A DNA stretch of 64,000 bases from Dinoroseobacter sp013215265 (GCA_963691755.1 OY829366.1:1426001-1490000); one strand, 5' to 3'; shown: positions 43,907 through 52,697, counted from the first letter of the stretch. A program made the numbers and translations. The notes: generated by a model from the sequence alone, not told the origin.

Positions 43907-44638
43907 TTATACCGTGCTGACGGTTACCGTGACGGTTGTGGAATAGACATCAGGAGGCGCAATAGACTCTGCCCCCTCAGGCGCACCGTCGAGGTCATCT
44001 CTCTGACTTCCGCTCCAGTCTTGCGGGTCAAATATTGCGCCCACGCCATAGCGGTGGAGGCCGCTTGTGGGCTGCGTATAGCTGACGTTTCCGATGCCAT
44101 CATTTGGTCCAATGACCGTGCCACCGGAAATAACCCAAAGGAACCGCGCGAAGCCCAACCAACGTCTGTCTGGAAAATTCCGCCAGAAGAAGGTCGAGAA
44201 CGCATTTAGCCCAGCGGTTGGGTCCCAACCTACGATATCTGTATCCCCACCAGTCCGTGCATCGGAAGACATATCAGTGTCCAGAAAGAGTTGGCCTGCG
44301 ATATAATTGTTGCTGTTGCTTTGACCGACAAACTTAACTTTGGCCGCGCCAAACGGGCCCCAGGTTTCTTCAGGTGACAGGTAGATATTGTAGCCCGTGT
44401 TTGCTGCAACAAAGAACTCAGCGCGGCCTTCGGAGCGGCCTAATCCGGTGCTATCCAGAATTTCAGCGGTGATATCGTCTGCCGCCATCGCTAGAACGTT
44501 GTCGGTAACATAGAGCTGGATGATCGGTGCAACTGCAAGCCGTATGTTTAGTGCGCCTCCATCAGCCATCGCGCCTGGGGCGCAAACTGAGGAAAAGCCG
44601 GCTGCAAGCGCCGCAGAAATGATCGTTTTACGTAGCAT
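43907..44638 (-). CDS. Secreted beta-rich protein, spore coat U-like
   Basis: A 243-residue protein with a signal peptide (M-L-R-K-T-I-I-S-A-A-L-A-A-G-F ... G-A-M-A, cleavage before D-G-G). The mature part begins with a strand-rich L-N-I-R-L-A-V-A-P-I and ends with Y-S-T-T-V-T-V-T-V-S-T-V, the kind of alternating terminal strand seen in secreted coat-U/fimbrial subunits. No chaperone, usher or second subunit lies nearby, so this is either a solitary member or an unrelated beta-protein. Family assignment is tentative. Start at 44638 chosen for the signal peptide; a longer reading upstream gives no better one. Confidence 0.5.
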   Translation of the reverse strand: MLRKTIISAALAAGFSSVCAPGAMADGGALNIRLAVAPIIQLYVTDNVLAMAADDITAEILDSTGLGRSEGRAEFFVAANTGYNIYLSPEETWGPFGAAKVKFVGQSNSNNYIAGQLFLDTDMSSDARTGGDTDIVGWDPTAGLNAFSTFFWRNFPDRRWLGFARFLWVISGGTVIGPNDGIGNVSYTQPTSGLHRYGVGAIFDPQDWSGSQRDDLDGAPEGAESIAPPDVYSTTVTVTVSTV

Positions 44639-45030
44639 GACAGCATCAACATATTGTGTTTTTGAGCGGTAGGCTAGGTATTTTCGGCTATAATTAGTCA
44701 TCAGATAGGTGCGGATCGGGATAGCTTTTCTGGATATTGGCCGTGACTCGATTTAGCATTGAAGAACACAGGTCCACGGAGTTCGCGCCCAAGCTTCTGG
44801 TCACTGCAAAACATGCGGGTCTAGCCTGAGTTGGCTGTGTTGCCTGCAGAGGTATGTTCGACGCAGAACATTCGAATTTCCATTATGGTGAGACTTTCAG
44901 GTGTATTCTGGGCTATCCTGTGCTTGCAGCAATCCGGAACGACACGCGTGATGGCTTGGTCGCAACGAAGCGGACCTCAAGGCATGGACGGCTATGTGAA
45001 GCTAAGGTTTGAAAGTGAGGTTTCTGCCAG
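44639..45030. other. Intergenic region without a recognised gene
   Basis: 392 bp between the divergent coat-U-like and acyltransferase-like genes. A frame from about 44883 to 45034 encodes 50 residues and ends in an ATGA overlap with the next gene's start. It has no family resemblance, so it is not called. No tRNA, riboswitch or clear terminator is seen. Promoters of both genes must lie here; I cannot place them securely. Confidence 0.5.
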
Positions 45031-45819
45031 ATGAACAATAAGGGCGGACCCAGATATCCCGAATATGAACTAGTCAATAGCATGGCTGACCCTTTAGTGG
45101 AACGATGGCGCGGTGCGCGCGCGCTGTCTCAGTGGATATTGGGCATGCCGTTTATGAATCGACGGATCGTGCGGAACGCCAAAACGCCAAAACACGCCCG
45201 GGACATGATCCGGATCCATTGTCAGAAGGCTTTGCAAGTTGTGCGTCTCCACGTGGAAGTCACTGGTGAGCCCCCGAAGATCGGTCAGGGCTGTGTGGTC
45301 ACGTACAATGAATCTTCTTTTGTAGATGTGCTCGCTTATGGCTCAGTGATGTGGGATCATGTTGACCGCGCAGCCGCGGCTGAACTTTACGGGAAGCTCC
45401 CTTTCGCCAAAGAGGCATGCGCGAAAGCAAAGATTGAATTGGTTCCCCGCGGTAACCGTGACGGCACCGAGCGTTTGATGAACCGCATGGTGGGAGCCGT
45501 TCAGGCTGGTGAGCGATTGGGCTGGGGCGCTGAAGGGCGGCTGACCGGCAAAGATGGAATTGCGTGGTTCAAGATCGGCGCCAGTCTGATTGCAATCCGA
45601 GGAGGCGTGCCTCTGATACCTGTGGTTTACTACGGGGGGCATCAGTCGATGCCGCTGGGGTCGCTGCGGGCGCGTCCCGGTAAAATTAGCGTGCGGTTTG
45701 GAACACCCATTTCTACCACCGGCATACCGGAACAAGATGCTCGTGACTTTGCGGGCGCCGCCCAAGAAGTCATGAGCCACATGTACGAGGATTTGCGGAC
45801 AGAGCGGGGCACTCTGTAG
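45031..45819 (+). CDS. PlsC-like acyltransferase-fold protein without catalytic His
   Basis: A 262-residue protein resembling 1-acyl-glycerol-3-phosphate acyltransferases in its core: V-V-T-Y-N-E-S-S-F-V-D aligned on the H-X4-D motif, the L-V-P-R-G-N-R-D-G segment, A-E-G-R-L-T where active enzymes have P-E-G-T-R, and P-V-V-Y-Y-G-G. The catalytic His of H-X4-D is Glu94 here (E-X4-D99), so normal acyl transfer chemistry is unlikely unless another residue serves. Glu168 of the EGT-like motif remains. It lacks strong membrane helices. Possibly a divergent acyltransferase, a lipid-binding relative or an enzyme with altered chemistry. Convergent with fadJ behind a shared terminator. Confidence 0.65.
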   Translation: MNNKGGPRYPEYELVNSMADPLVERWRGARALSQWILGMPFMNRRIVRNAKTPKHARDMIRIHCQKALQVVRLHVEVTGEPPKIGQGCVVTYNESSFVDVLAYGSVMWDHVDRAAAAELYGKLPFAKEACAKAKIELVPRGNRDGTERLMNRMVGAVQAGERLGWGAEGRLTGKDGIAWFKIGASLIAIRGGVPLIPVVYYGGHQSMPLGSLRARPGKISVRFGTPISTTGIPEQDARDFAGAAQEVMSHMYEDLRTERGTL

Positions 45820-45824
45820 ATCCA

Positions 45825-45856
45825 AAGAAAAAGGCCCTCGAGTTGAGGGCCTTTTC
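45825..45856. terminator. Bidirectional terminator between acyltransferase-like gene and fadJ
   Basis: AAGGCCCTC-GAGTT-GAGGGCCTT (45831-45853) is a perfect 9-bp hairpin, with A-rich bases before it (T-run for the minus strand) and TT after it. It serves both convergent genes. Confidence 0.85.
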
Positions 45857-45879
45857 CGGTCAACATCAGTTCAGAAAGC

Positions 45880-48078
45880 TCAGGCCGCCTTGGCTTCGGG
45901 AGCAAAACGTTTGTAGAACTTCTGACTTTTCTTCGCCATGTCACGCAGCAGATCGGGGCAGGCAAAACGGTCGCCATAAGCGGCTTGCAATGCATCACAC
46001 CGTTCAGCGGCATAAGGCGCACCCAGCATATCAAGCCACGACAGCGGACCACCCGACCAGGGGGCAAAGCCCCAGCCAAGGATCGCGCCCACGTCACCCT
46101 CGCGGATATCCATCAGAACGCCTTCTTCAAGCGCGCGAACCGCTTCGAGAACCTGCGCAAAGAGCAGGCGATGTTGCACCTCGATCAGCTCGGGCTGGTC
46201 TGCAGCAACCGGGTATTGGTCTGCGAGCCCGGACCAGAGGCCCTGTCGTTTGCCTTTCTCGTCATACTCATAGAAACCGGCGTTTGCCTTTTTCCCAAGC
46301 CGCCCTTCGTCTGCCATCCAGAAAATAACTTCGTCGACAGCTGAATCAGGGTAGGCGTCGCCCATGGCAGCCTTTGTCGCTTTGGCGATTTTGACCCCAA
46401 GGTCGATCGATGTTTCATCCACCAGCTGCAAAGGACCAAGAGGCATGCCCACCAACTTTGCCGCATGCTCGATCATAGCGGGTGCGACACCCTCTTTGAC
46501 CATGCGGATCCCTTCGTTGATGTAGGGGATGATGCACCGGTTTGCGTAGAAGAACCGGGCGTCATTGACCACGATGGGCGTCTTACGGATCTGGCGTACG
46601 TAATCGAGCGCTTTGGCTGTTGCACGATCACCGGTTTCCTTGCCTTTGATGATCTCCACCAAGAGCATCTTGTCGACGGGCGAGAAGAAGTGGATGCCGA
46701 TGAATTGCTCGGGCCGGGCGCTGGCTTTGGCCAGTTCACTGATCGGCAGGGTGGACGTATTGGTGGCAAAGATGGTGTCTTCGCCGACAACCTCCTCCAC
46801 GGCCTTGGTGACAGTGGCCTTGATGCCGGGATCCTCGAACACTGCTTCAACGATCAGGTCGCAATCCTTGAGCGCCTGATAGTCAGTTGTGGCCTCGATG
46901 AGGTTCAGCAACGCCTCTTTCTTCTCAGGCGTGGAACGTTTCCGGCTGATGGCTTTATCAAGCAGGGTCTCGGAATAGGCTTTTCCTTTGTCTGCCGCTT
47001 CTTGCTTCTGGTCCAGCAGCACAACTTCGATGCCCGCTTTTGCCGAAACATAGGCGATGCCCGCACCCATCATACCCGCACCAAGGATGCCGACCTTTTT
47101 GACTTTTTGGTCCTCAACCCCTTCAGGGCGCACCGCGCCTTTTTCCAATGCGCCCTTATTGATGAAGAGCGAGCGGATCATGGCGGACGAAGATGGGTGA
47201 CACAAAACACCCGTGAAGTGACGCGCTTCGATTGTAAGCGCGGTGTCGAATGGAACGAGTGCGCCTTCATAAGCCGCGCTCAGCAGCGCTTTGGCGGCGG
47301 GATAAACACCCCAGGTATTTGCGTGCACCATTGCGGAGGCCCCGACATAGGTCATGAAGCCCGCAGGGTGATAGGGTGCGCCACCTGGCATTTTGTACCC
47401 TTTGGCATCCCAAGGTTTCACGATATCGGCGTCCGTGGCGTTTAGAACCCATTCGCGTGCGGCCTGAACCGGATCATCGGCCACTTCATCGATCAGACCA
47501 GCAGCCTTGGCTTTTTCGGGGGCAAGTGTCTTGCCTTCAAGCAGGTAGGGCGATGCGGCCATCGCGCCCATCTTGCGAACAAGGCGCGTGGTTCCGCCTG
47601 CGCCGGGGAAGATACCCACGAGAATTTCTGGCAGACCAATTTTCGCCTTGGGGTTTGGCGCAGCGAAGATGCGGTGTGTGGCAAGCGGGATTTCAAAACC
47701 GATGCCCAGACAGGTGCCAGGCATCGCGGTTGCAATCGGCTTGCCGCCCTTCAAGGTTTTTGGGTCCATACCCGCGCGTTCTATTTTGCGCAGGATGCGG
47801 TGGCCATTCATGATGAAGTCAAACGTTGCTTGTTCCGGCGCATCGCCACCCTCTGCGGCGACGGCAGCAAGGACGTTCAGGTCCATGCCAGCCGCGAAGT
47901 CCGACTTGCCCGAGGTGATCACAATGCCTTTGACAGCATCATCGGCCAGACAGTCGTCGAGCATATTCTCCACGAGGGAAAACGCCTCGCGAGTAAGCAC
48001 ATTCATAACTTTGCCGGGGCAGTCCCAGGTGATGATCGCGACACCATCATCATGTTTTTCAAGCGTAAAATCAGTCAT
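45880..48078 (-). CDS. fadJ: FadJ-type enoyl-CoA hydratase / 3-hydroxyacyl-CoA dehydrogenase
   Basis: A 732-residue beta-oxidation multienzyme. The hydratase half (1-~290) has S-G-K-S-D-F-A-A-G-M-D and G-T-C-L-G-I-G-F-E; the dehydrogenase half has the NAD site G-I-L-G-A-G-M-M-G-A-G (~330), H-F-F-S-P-V-D-K-M (catalytic His region) and A-N-R-C-I-I-P-Y-I-N-E. It hydrates enoyl-CoA and oxidises the 3-hydroxyacyl-CoA. Its ATG directly follows the stop of the coreless cupin (3 nt earlier). The last gene of the operon; a terminator follows. Confidence 0.93.
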   Translation of the reverse strand: MTDFTLEKHDDGVAIITWDCPGKVMNVLTREAFSLVENMLDDCLADDAVKGIVITSGKSDFAAGMDLNVLAAVAAEGGDAPEQATFDFIMNGHRILRKIERAGMDPKTLKGGKPIATAMPGTCLGIGFEIPLATHRIFAAPNPKAKIGLPEILVGIFPGAGGTTRLVRKMGAMAASPYLLEGKTLAPEKAKAAGLIDEVADDPVQAAREWVLNATDADIVKPWDAKGYKMPGGAPYHPAGFMTYVGASAMVHANTWGVYPAAKALLSAAYEGALVPFDTALTIEARHFTGVLCHPSSSAMIRSLFINKGALEKGAVRPEGVEDQKVKKVGILGAGMMGAGIAYVSAKAGIEVVLLDQKQEAADKGKAYSETLLDKAISRKRSTPEKKEALLNLIEATTDYQALKDCDLIVEAVFEDPGIKATVTKAVEEVVGEDTIFATNTSTLPISELAKASARPEQFIGIHFFSPVDKMLLVEIIKGKETGDRATAKALDYVRQIRKTPIVVNDARFFYANRCIIPYINEGIRMVKEGVAPAMIEHAAKLVGMPLGPLQLVDETSIDLGVKIAKATKAAMGDAYPDSAVDEVIFWMADEGRLGKKANAGFYEYDEKGKRQGLWSGLADQYPVAADQPELIEVQHRLLFAQVLEAVRALEEGVLMDIREGDVGAILGWGFAPWSGGPLSWLDMLGAPYAAERCDALQAAYGDRFACPDLLRDMAKKSQKFYKRFAPEAKAA

Positions 48079-48318
48079 TTATTTTGCTCCCTGAAAGGGT
48101 GTGCCGTCATGGTGAGTGAAGGTTGAACCTGAATTGGCGGTCTTCACTTTCAGTTCGACATCGGAATAGGTGACCTCGTCATTCAGCAAATCAGTGCCTT
48201 CGAGGAGGAATTCGGCGGAGGCATCCGTTCGCTTTGCAACGCGATGGCCAAGAGGGGTGTTTGCGGCGTGCCTCGACCCTGCCACGACCGGAAGTTGTGT
48301 GAGGTCGAGCCTTTGCAT
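48079..48318 (-). CDS. Truncated cupin-like protein (core deleted in frame)
   Basis: A 79-residue frame joined to its neighbours: its ATG shares a base with the thiolase stop (TGATG), and fadJ begins 3 nt after its stop. The first 23 residues (R-L-D-L-T-Q-L-P-V-V-A-G-S-R) match the N-terminus of a small cupin family with a D-L-x-x-I-P-x-x-x-G-S start. The rest (G-H-R-V-A-K-R-T-D-A-S-A-E-F-L-L-E-G-T to T-F-T-H-H-D-G-T-P-F) matches that family's C-terminus, including the Y-S-D-V-E-L strand. The ~80-residue core with the metal-binding His/Glu is missing, by an in-frame deletion. Full-length relatives are ~150-160 residues. No catalytic function is expected. Confidence 0.7.
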   Translation of the reverse strand: MQRLDLTQLPVVAGSRHAANTPLGHRVAKRTDASAEFLLEGTDLLNDEVTYSDVELKVKTANSGSTFTHHDGTPFQGAK

Positions 48319-49529
48319 CAGACGCGCTCGATGATGGTGGCGGCACCCATACCAGAGGCCACGCAAAGCGTTGCCAGGCCAGTACCCTTGCCGGTGCGTT
48401 CAAGCTCATCGAGCAGCGTGCCGAGAATGATCGCACCCGTCGCACCCAGCGGGTGGCCCATCGCGATGGACCCGCCATTTGGGTTGACCTTGGAATGATC
48501 GACATCGAAGGCCTGCATGAAGCGCAGCACGACCGAGGAGAATGCCTCATTCACCTCAAAGAGGTCGATGTCATTGATGCTCATACCGCTGTCGGCGAGG
48601 ATTTTCTCGGTTGCCGGAACCGGACCCGTCAACATGATGGTCGGGTCGGTGCCGATCTTGCAGGTGGCGCGGATCACGGCGCGGGGCTTGAGGCCATGGG
48701 CCTCACCGAATTCCTTGTTGCCGATCAGGATGCCAGCAGATCCATCTACGATGCCGGAGGAATTACCGGCGTGGTGAATGTGATTAATGCGTTCCAAATG
48801 GGGGTACTTCATCAGTGCAACCTTGTCGAAACCGGGCATGCTTTCGCCCATGTCTTTGAAGGATGCTTTCAAGCCGCCCAGCGATTGCATGTCGGTACCG
48901 GGACGCATGTATTCGTCGTGATCCAGAATTGGCAAACCATTGGTATCACGCACTGTGATGACGGATTTTTCGAAGCGCTTGTCGTCCCAGGCTTCGGCCG
49001 CGCGTCTCTGGCTTTCGACCGCTAGCGCATCGGCATCATCACGGGAGAAACCGTATTCGGTGGCGATGATGTCAGCGGAAATGCCTTGGGGGACGAAATA
49101 GGTTTTCATCGCAATCGATGGATCGACGGCAATTGCCGCGCCATCACTGCCCATTGCGACGCGGCCCATCATCTCGACGCCGCCGGCGATATAGGCCTGA
49201 CCTGCGCCGCCTTTGACCTGGTTGGCTGCAAGATTCACAGCCTCCAAGCCACTTGCGCAGAAGCGATTGATCGAAAGACCTGGAATGCTTTCGTCTAGAT
49301 CGGATGCCAGCACCGCGGTACGTGCAAGGCATCCGCCCTGTTCTGCAACCTGGGTCGCATTGCCCCAGATGACGTCTTCAACCGCGTGGCCATCGAGACC
49401 GTTGCGTTCTTTCAATTCGTTCAGAACGACGGCGGACAAACGCGCCGAGGTTACTTCATGCAGGGACCCATCCTTGCGGCCTTTCCCGCGCGGCGTGCGG
49501 ACGGCGTCGTAGATATAGGCGTCGGTCAT
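48318..49529 (-). CDS. fadA: Acetyl-CoA C-acyltransferase (FadA-type thiolase)
   Basis: A 403-residue thiolase. Nucleophile Cys91 lies in N-R-F-C-A-S-G-L-E-A-V-N, the His region is V-N-E-A-F-S-S-V-V, G-H-P-L-G-A-T-G precedes the C-terminal active Cys in L-C-V-A-S-G-M-G-A-A. It cleaves 3-ketoacyl-CoA to acyl-CoA and acetyl-CoA, the last beta-oxidation step. ATG 49529, 3 nt after the GST stop. Together with acyl-CoA dehydrogenase and fadJ it completes the cycle in one operon. Confidence 0.93.
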   Translation of the reverse strand: MTDAYIYDAVRTPRGKGRKDGSLHEVTSARLSAVVLNELKERNGLDGHAVEDVIWGNATQVAEQGGCLARTAVLASDLDESIPGLSINRFCASGLEAVNLAANQVKGGAGQAYIAGGVEMMGRVAMGSDGAAIAVDPSIAMKTYFVPQGISADIIATEYGFSRDDADALAVESQRRAAEAWDDKRFEKSVITVRDTNGLPILDHDEYMRPGTDMQSLGGLKASFKDMGESMPGFDKVALMKYPHLERINHIHHAGNSSGIVDGSAGILIGNKEFGEAHGLKPRAVIRATCKIGTDPTIMLTGPVPATEKILADSGMSINDIDLFEVNEAFSSVVLRFMQAFDVDHSKVNPNGGSIAMGHPLGATGAIILGTLLDELERTGKGTGLATLCVASGMGAATIIERV

Positions 49530-49532
49530 TTA

Positions 49533-50174
49533 TTAGCTCCGGTTATCTGTGCCCACGGTAGGGGCGGGGAGTAAGTCATAAGGATGTTTCCAGCCGGGAG
49601 CTTGACTCAGGCGTGTGAGCCAGGCGTCAATAGCCGGGAATTGCGTGCGGTCGAACCCAAATGGTTCGGGGTAGTAGAGGTATCCTGCGCATGAGATGTC
49701 AGCGACGGTCGGGCCGTCGCCCACGAGCCAGTCGCGGGTGCTCAACTCGCCTTCAAGGACTTTCAATGACGCGATCATGCGGCCTTTGAGGAAGCCATTG
49801 ACGTCTGAGTTGCGTTTATCCTCGGCAAGAAAATTCATCATGAAACGAAGGGGCCCGGCCATGCCAGAAACCTTCTGGTTGTCGAAGATCACCCAGCGCC
49901 AGATTTCGCGACGTTCAGCGGGTGTGGAGCCACCGAGTTTACCGGTCTGCTCAATCCCCCAGTCCTGTATGACACCAGATTGCGTTAAAATCTCGGACCC
50001 AGTGTCGAGCACTGGAACTTCGCCCATGGGGTTGATTTTGCGAAACGCTTCGCTGCGAGCTTCACCTGAAAAGAAATCCACGAAAACGGGTTCCCAATCG
50101 ATCCCGGCCATTTCGAGGGTGAGCGCGGCCTTGTAGGCATTGCCGCTTTCGCCAAAGCAATACAGTTTTACCAT
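49533..50174 (-). CDS. Glutathione S-transferase family protein
   Basis: A 213-residue GST-fold protein: thioredoxin-like N-domain (V-K-L-Y-C-F-G-E-S-G-N-A-Y-K, I-N-P-M-G-E-V-P-V-L and the Q-S-G-V-I glutathione loop) and an all-helical C-domain from ~85 (W-L-V-G-D-G-P-T-V-A-D-I-S-C-A-G-Y). Found between the acyl-CoA dehydrogenase unit and the thiolase, where a role in detoxifying enals or acting on thioesters is possible but unproven. Starts 17 nt downstream of the 70-aa ORF. Confidence 0.88.
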   Translation of the reverse strand: MVKLYCFGESGNAYKAALTLEMAGIDWEPVFVDFFSGEARSEAFRKINPMGEVPVLDTGSEILTQSGVIQDWGIEQTGKLGGSTPAERREIWRWVIFDNQKVSGMAGPLRFMMNFLAEDKRNSDVNGFLKGRMIASLKVLEGELSTRDWLVGDGPTVADISCAGYLYYPEPFGFDRTQFPAIDAWLTRLSQAPGWKHPYDLLPAPTVGTDNRS

Positions 50175-50191
50175 CTTATACCCCCCTATTC

Positions 50192-50404
50192 TTAGCGACG
50201 TCTTTCGCCGAGCTCTGCCTGAAACAAACGCAAACGATGCGGAAAAACCTCGTCGTCCATGATGCTGTCGAGATGCTCAAACACGAATGACAGGGCCTCG
50301 CCTTCTTCCAGTCCAGCCTCCTGCGCGAAGCGGCGCAGGCGGCGATATCCGTCTTCGGTCATCGCCGCAGGAAAGCGTCTGGTCAGGCGCAGCCGTTTCG
50401 CCAT
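50192..50404 (-). CDS. Small basic conserved-type hypothetical protein
   Basis: A 70-residue helical, charged protein (M-A-K-R-L-R-L-T-R-R-F-P-A-A-M ... R-L-R-L-F-Q-A-E-L). Its ATG shares a base with the dehydrogenase stop (TGATG), and the GST follows 17 nt later, so it is embedded in the operon and very likely translated. No known domain; the pattern G-Y-R-R-L-R-R-F-A-Q-E-A-G-L-x-x-G-E-A-L-S-F is compatible with a ribbon-helix or small regulatory/assembly protein, but this is speculation. Confidence 0.6.
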   Translation of the reverse strand: MAKRLRLTRRFPAAMTEDGYRRLRRFAQEAGLEEGEALSFVFEHLDSIMDDEVFPHRLRLFQAELGERRR

Positions 50405-52179
50405 CAGAAGTTGGCCGCTTCCAGTGTCATCACAGGATCAGCCCCGCTTTCGATGCGTGCAAGATGCATCTTCGTGGCGGGCAATTGACGGGCCATGTAG
50501 TAGCGCGCGGTCGCAAGCTTGGTTTCATAGAACGATGTATCAGATGCACCCGACGCAAGCGCATCTTGCGCGGATTTCGCCATCCGCGCCCACATAAGTG
50601 CGAGGCAAACATGCCCCATCAAGTGCATGAAGTCATAAGATCCCGCCAAGGCGTTATTGGGGTTCTTCATACCGTTCATCATGAAGTATTGCGCAGCGGC
50701 CTGCAGGTCTTTGGACGCAGATTTCAGCGGTTCCACGAACTCGGCCATAGCGCTGTCTTCGCTGTGCTCTTTACAATACGTCTTAATCATCTCGAAGAAT
50801 GCCATGACATGCTTGCCGCCGTCCTGGCTGAGCTTGCGTCCCACCAGATCAAGCGCTTGAACGCCATTTGCGCCTTCGTAGATCATAGCAATTCGTGCGT
50901 CGCGAGCGAACTGGGACATGCCCCATTCTTCAATGTAGCCATGGCCACCGTAGACCTGCTGCGCATTGATTGTGCTTTCAAAGCCTTTGTCTGTGCAGAA
51001 CCCTTTGAGCACGGGGATCATGAGTGAAACGATCCCTTCTGCCTCAGCATCATCCAAGCGGTGGGAGCGGTCGATCAGGTGTGCGCACCAGTAGGTAAAT
51101 GCCCTTGAACCCTCGGTGAAGCTTTTCTGATCCAGCAAGTTCCGGCGCACATCTGGGTGCACGATGATTGGATCAGCAGGTCCATCCGGGTTCTTGACAC
51201 CGGTGATGTCGCGGCCCTGCAAACGGTCTTGCGCATAATCGAGAGCGTTTTGGTAGGCGACCTCGGCTTGCGCATAGCCTTGCAGGCCGACGCCCAGACG
51301 CGCTTCGTTCATCATCGTGAACATTGCGCGCATACCTTTGTTGGCATCGCCCAACAGGTAGCCGGTCGCGCCGTCATAGTTCATCACGCAAGTCGAGTTG
51401 CCATGAATGCCCATCTTCTCTTCGATCTTACCCACGGACACCCCGTTGCGTGCGCCCAAGGATCCATCTTCGTTTACGATGAACTTTGGAACGATGAAGA
51501 GGCTGATGCCTTTCACGCCCTCCGGGCCACCTGGGATCTTGGCAAGAACGAGGTGAATGATGTTGTCGGCGAGATCGTGTTCGCCCGCTGAGATGAAGAT
51601 CTTCTGACCTGTGATTGCGTAAGTGCCGTCCTCTTGCGGTTCAGCTTTCGTGCGCATCATGCCCAGATCTGTACCGGCGTGAGGCTCGGTGAGGTTCATC
51701 GTGCCTGTCCAGTCGCAGGACACAAGTTTCGGCAGGTAGGTCTGTTTTTGCTGTTCGGTTCCGTGCGCGTGGATCGCGGAATAGGCTCCGTGGGTCAGTC
51801 CCTGATACATGTTGAAGGCCATGTTGGCTGACACAAACGCTTCCCCAACGGCGGTGCCCATCAGATATGGCATGCCTTGGCCGCCATATTCAGGGTCGCA
51901 GTCAAGCCCGGTCCAGCCGCCTTCCTTAAGCTGCTCAAACGCGTCTTTGAAGCCTTCTGGGGTGCGGACAACGCCATTTTCGAGCGTGCAACCAACGGTG
52001 TCGCCAATTGCGTTGAGCGGTTGCAGCACTTCGCTGGCGAGTTTGCCGGCTTCTTCAATGATTGCGGCGGTCGTATCAGCATCCATTTCATCGTATCCGG
52101 GCACGTCGGACGTAGACGCACTCAGGACTTCCTGAAGGATGAACTGCATATCTTTGGCAGGTGCGGTGTAGCGGGGCAT
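50404..52179 (-). CDS. Acyl-CoA dehydrogenase
   Basis: A 591-residue FAD enzyme of the long acyl-CoA dehydrogenase type with C-terminal extension. Family patterns: M-N-L-T-E-P-H-A-G-T-D-L-G near residue 165, G-Q-K-I-F-I-S-A-G-E-H-D near residue 200, Y-A-Q-D-R-L-Q-G near residue 320 and Y-G-G-H-G-Y-I-E-E near residue 435. It introduces the 2,3 double bond in acyl-CoA, feeding FadJ. ATG 52179 with GGGAG upstream is taken; a longer reading has no family N-terminus. Directly downstream of the MerR gene (17-nt gap). Confidence 0.93.
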   Translation of the reverse strand: MPRYTAPAKDMQFILQEVLSASTSDVPGYDEMDADTTAAIIEEAGKLASEVLQPLNAIGDTVGCTLENGVVRTPEGFKDAFEQLKEGGWTGLDCDPEYGGQGMPYLMGTAVGEAFVSANMAFNMYQGLTHGAYSAIHAHGTEQQKQTYLPKLVSCDWTGTMNLTEPHAGTDLGMMRTKAEPQEDGTYAITGQKIFISAGEHDLADNIIHLVLAKIPGGPEGVKGISLFIVPKFIVNEDGSLGARNGVSVGKIEEKMGIHGNSTCVMNYDGATGYLLGDANKGMRAMFTMMNEARLGVGLQGYAQAEVAYQNALDYAQDRLQGRDITGVKNPDGPADPIIVHPDVRRNLLDQKSFTEGSRAFTYWCAHLIDRSHRLDDAEAEGIVSLMIPVLKGFCTDKGFESTINAQQVYGGHGYIEEWGMSQFARDARIAMIYEGANGVQALDLVGRKLSQDGGKHVMAFFEMIKTYCKEHSEDSAMAEFVEPLKSASKDLQAAAQYFMMNGMKNPNNALAGSYDFMHLMGHVCLALMWARMAKSAQDALASGASDTSFYETKLATARYYMARQLPATKMHLARIESGADPVMTLEAANF

Positions 52180-52196
52180 GGAGGATCTCCCTTGTT

Positions 52197-52616
52197 CTAT
52201 TTGCGCGCCTGATCGGCGGTATGGGCGGTTTTCTGGGCGCCAAGCACTCGGGCGCCCCATTTAAGTTGTTCACGTAGGTCGGCGATCGCTTCGTCCAGTT
52301 CGTCGCGTTGACGTTCCATATCAGCGAGACGGTCCTTCGCGATCTCATAGGTTTTGGACAGCTGGGCGATTTGGCTGTCATCGCGGTCGTACATGTCGAG
52401 CAGTTGACGAATTTCCTCGAGCTGGAACCCAAAGCGCTTACCGCGCAAAATTAATTTCAGTCGGGCGCGGTCGCGTCGGGTGAACAGGCGTCTTGTTCCA
52501 ATGCGATGCGGGAATAGAAGCTCTTTGGCTTCATAGAAGCGCAAAGTGCGTGGTGTGACCTCGAACGTGTCACACATCTCGCGGATCGAAAGTGTGTCTT
52601 CAAACTCATCAGTCAT
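52197..52616 (-). CDS. MerR-family regulator heading the beta-oxidation operon
   Basis: A 139-residue MerR protein: HTH S-I-R-E-M-C-D-T-F-E-V-T-P-R-T-L-R-F-Y at ~9-27, wing L-F-T-R-R-D-R-A-R-L, second HTH-like F-G-F-Q-L-E-E-I-R-Q-L-L, then a dimer coiled coil (D-R-L-A-D-M-E-R-Q-R-D-E-L) and no metal-binding cysteines. The sequence style is that of LiuR-like regulators of acyl-CoA and branched-chain amino-acid breakdown. It is the first gene of the operon and is probably autoregulated through the ACGTTAACGT palindrome 90 bp upstream. Confidence 0.9.
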   Translation of the reverse strand: MTDEFEDTLSIREMCDTFEVTPRTLRFYEAKELLFPHRIGTRRLFTRRDRARLKLILRGKRFGFQLEEIRQLLDMYDRDDSQIAQLSKTYEIAKDRLADMERQRDELDEAIADLREQLKWGARVLGAQKTAHTADQARK

Positions 52617-52697
52617 AGCGGCTCCAGGGCAAAGGGGCTGTGGAGGGCGTGTTCGATACTCAGATGCCGTGTCATCTGATTCAGTTCAAGAATGGCC

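Noticed and set aside
44883..45034. 50-residue frame ending with ATGA overlap at the acyltransferase-like start
   Set aside because: The overlap is attractive, but the sequence has no family resemblance and no ribosome site; reported only as part of the intergenic region.
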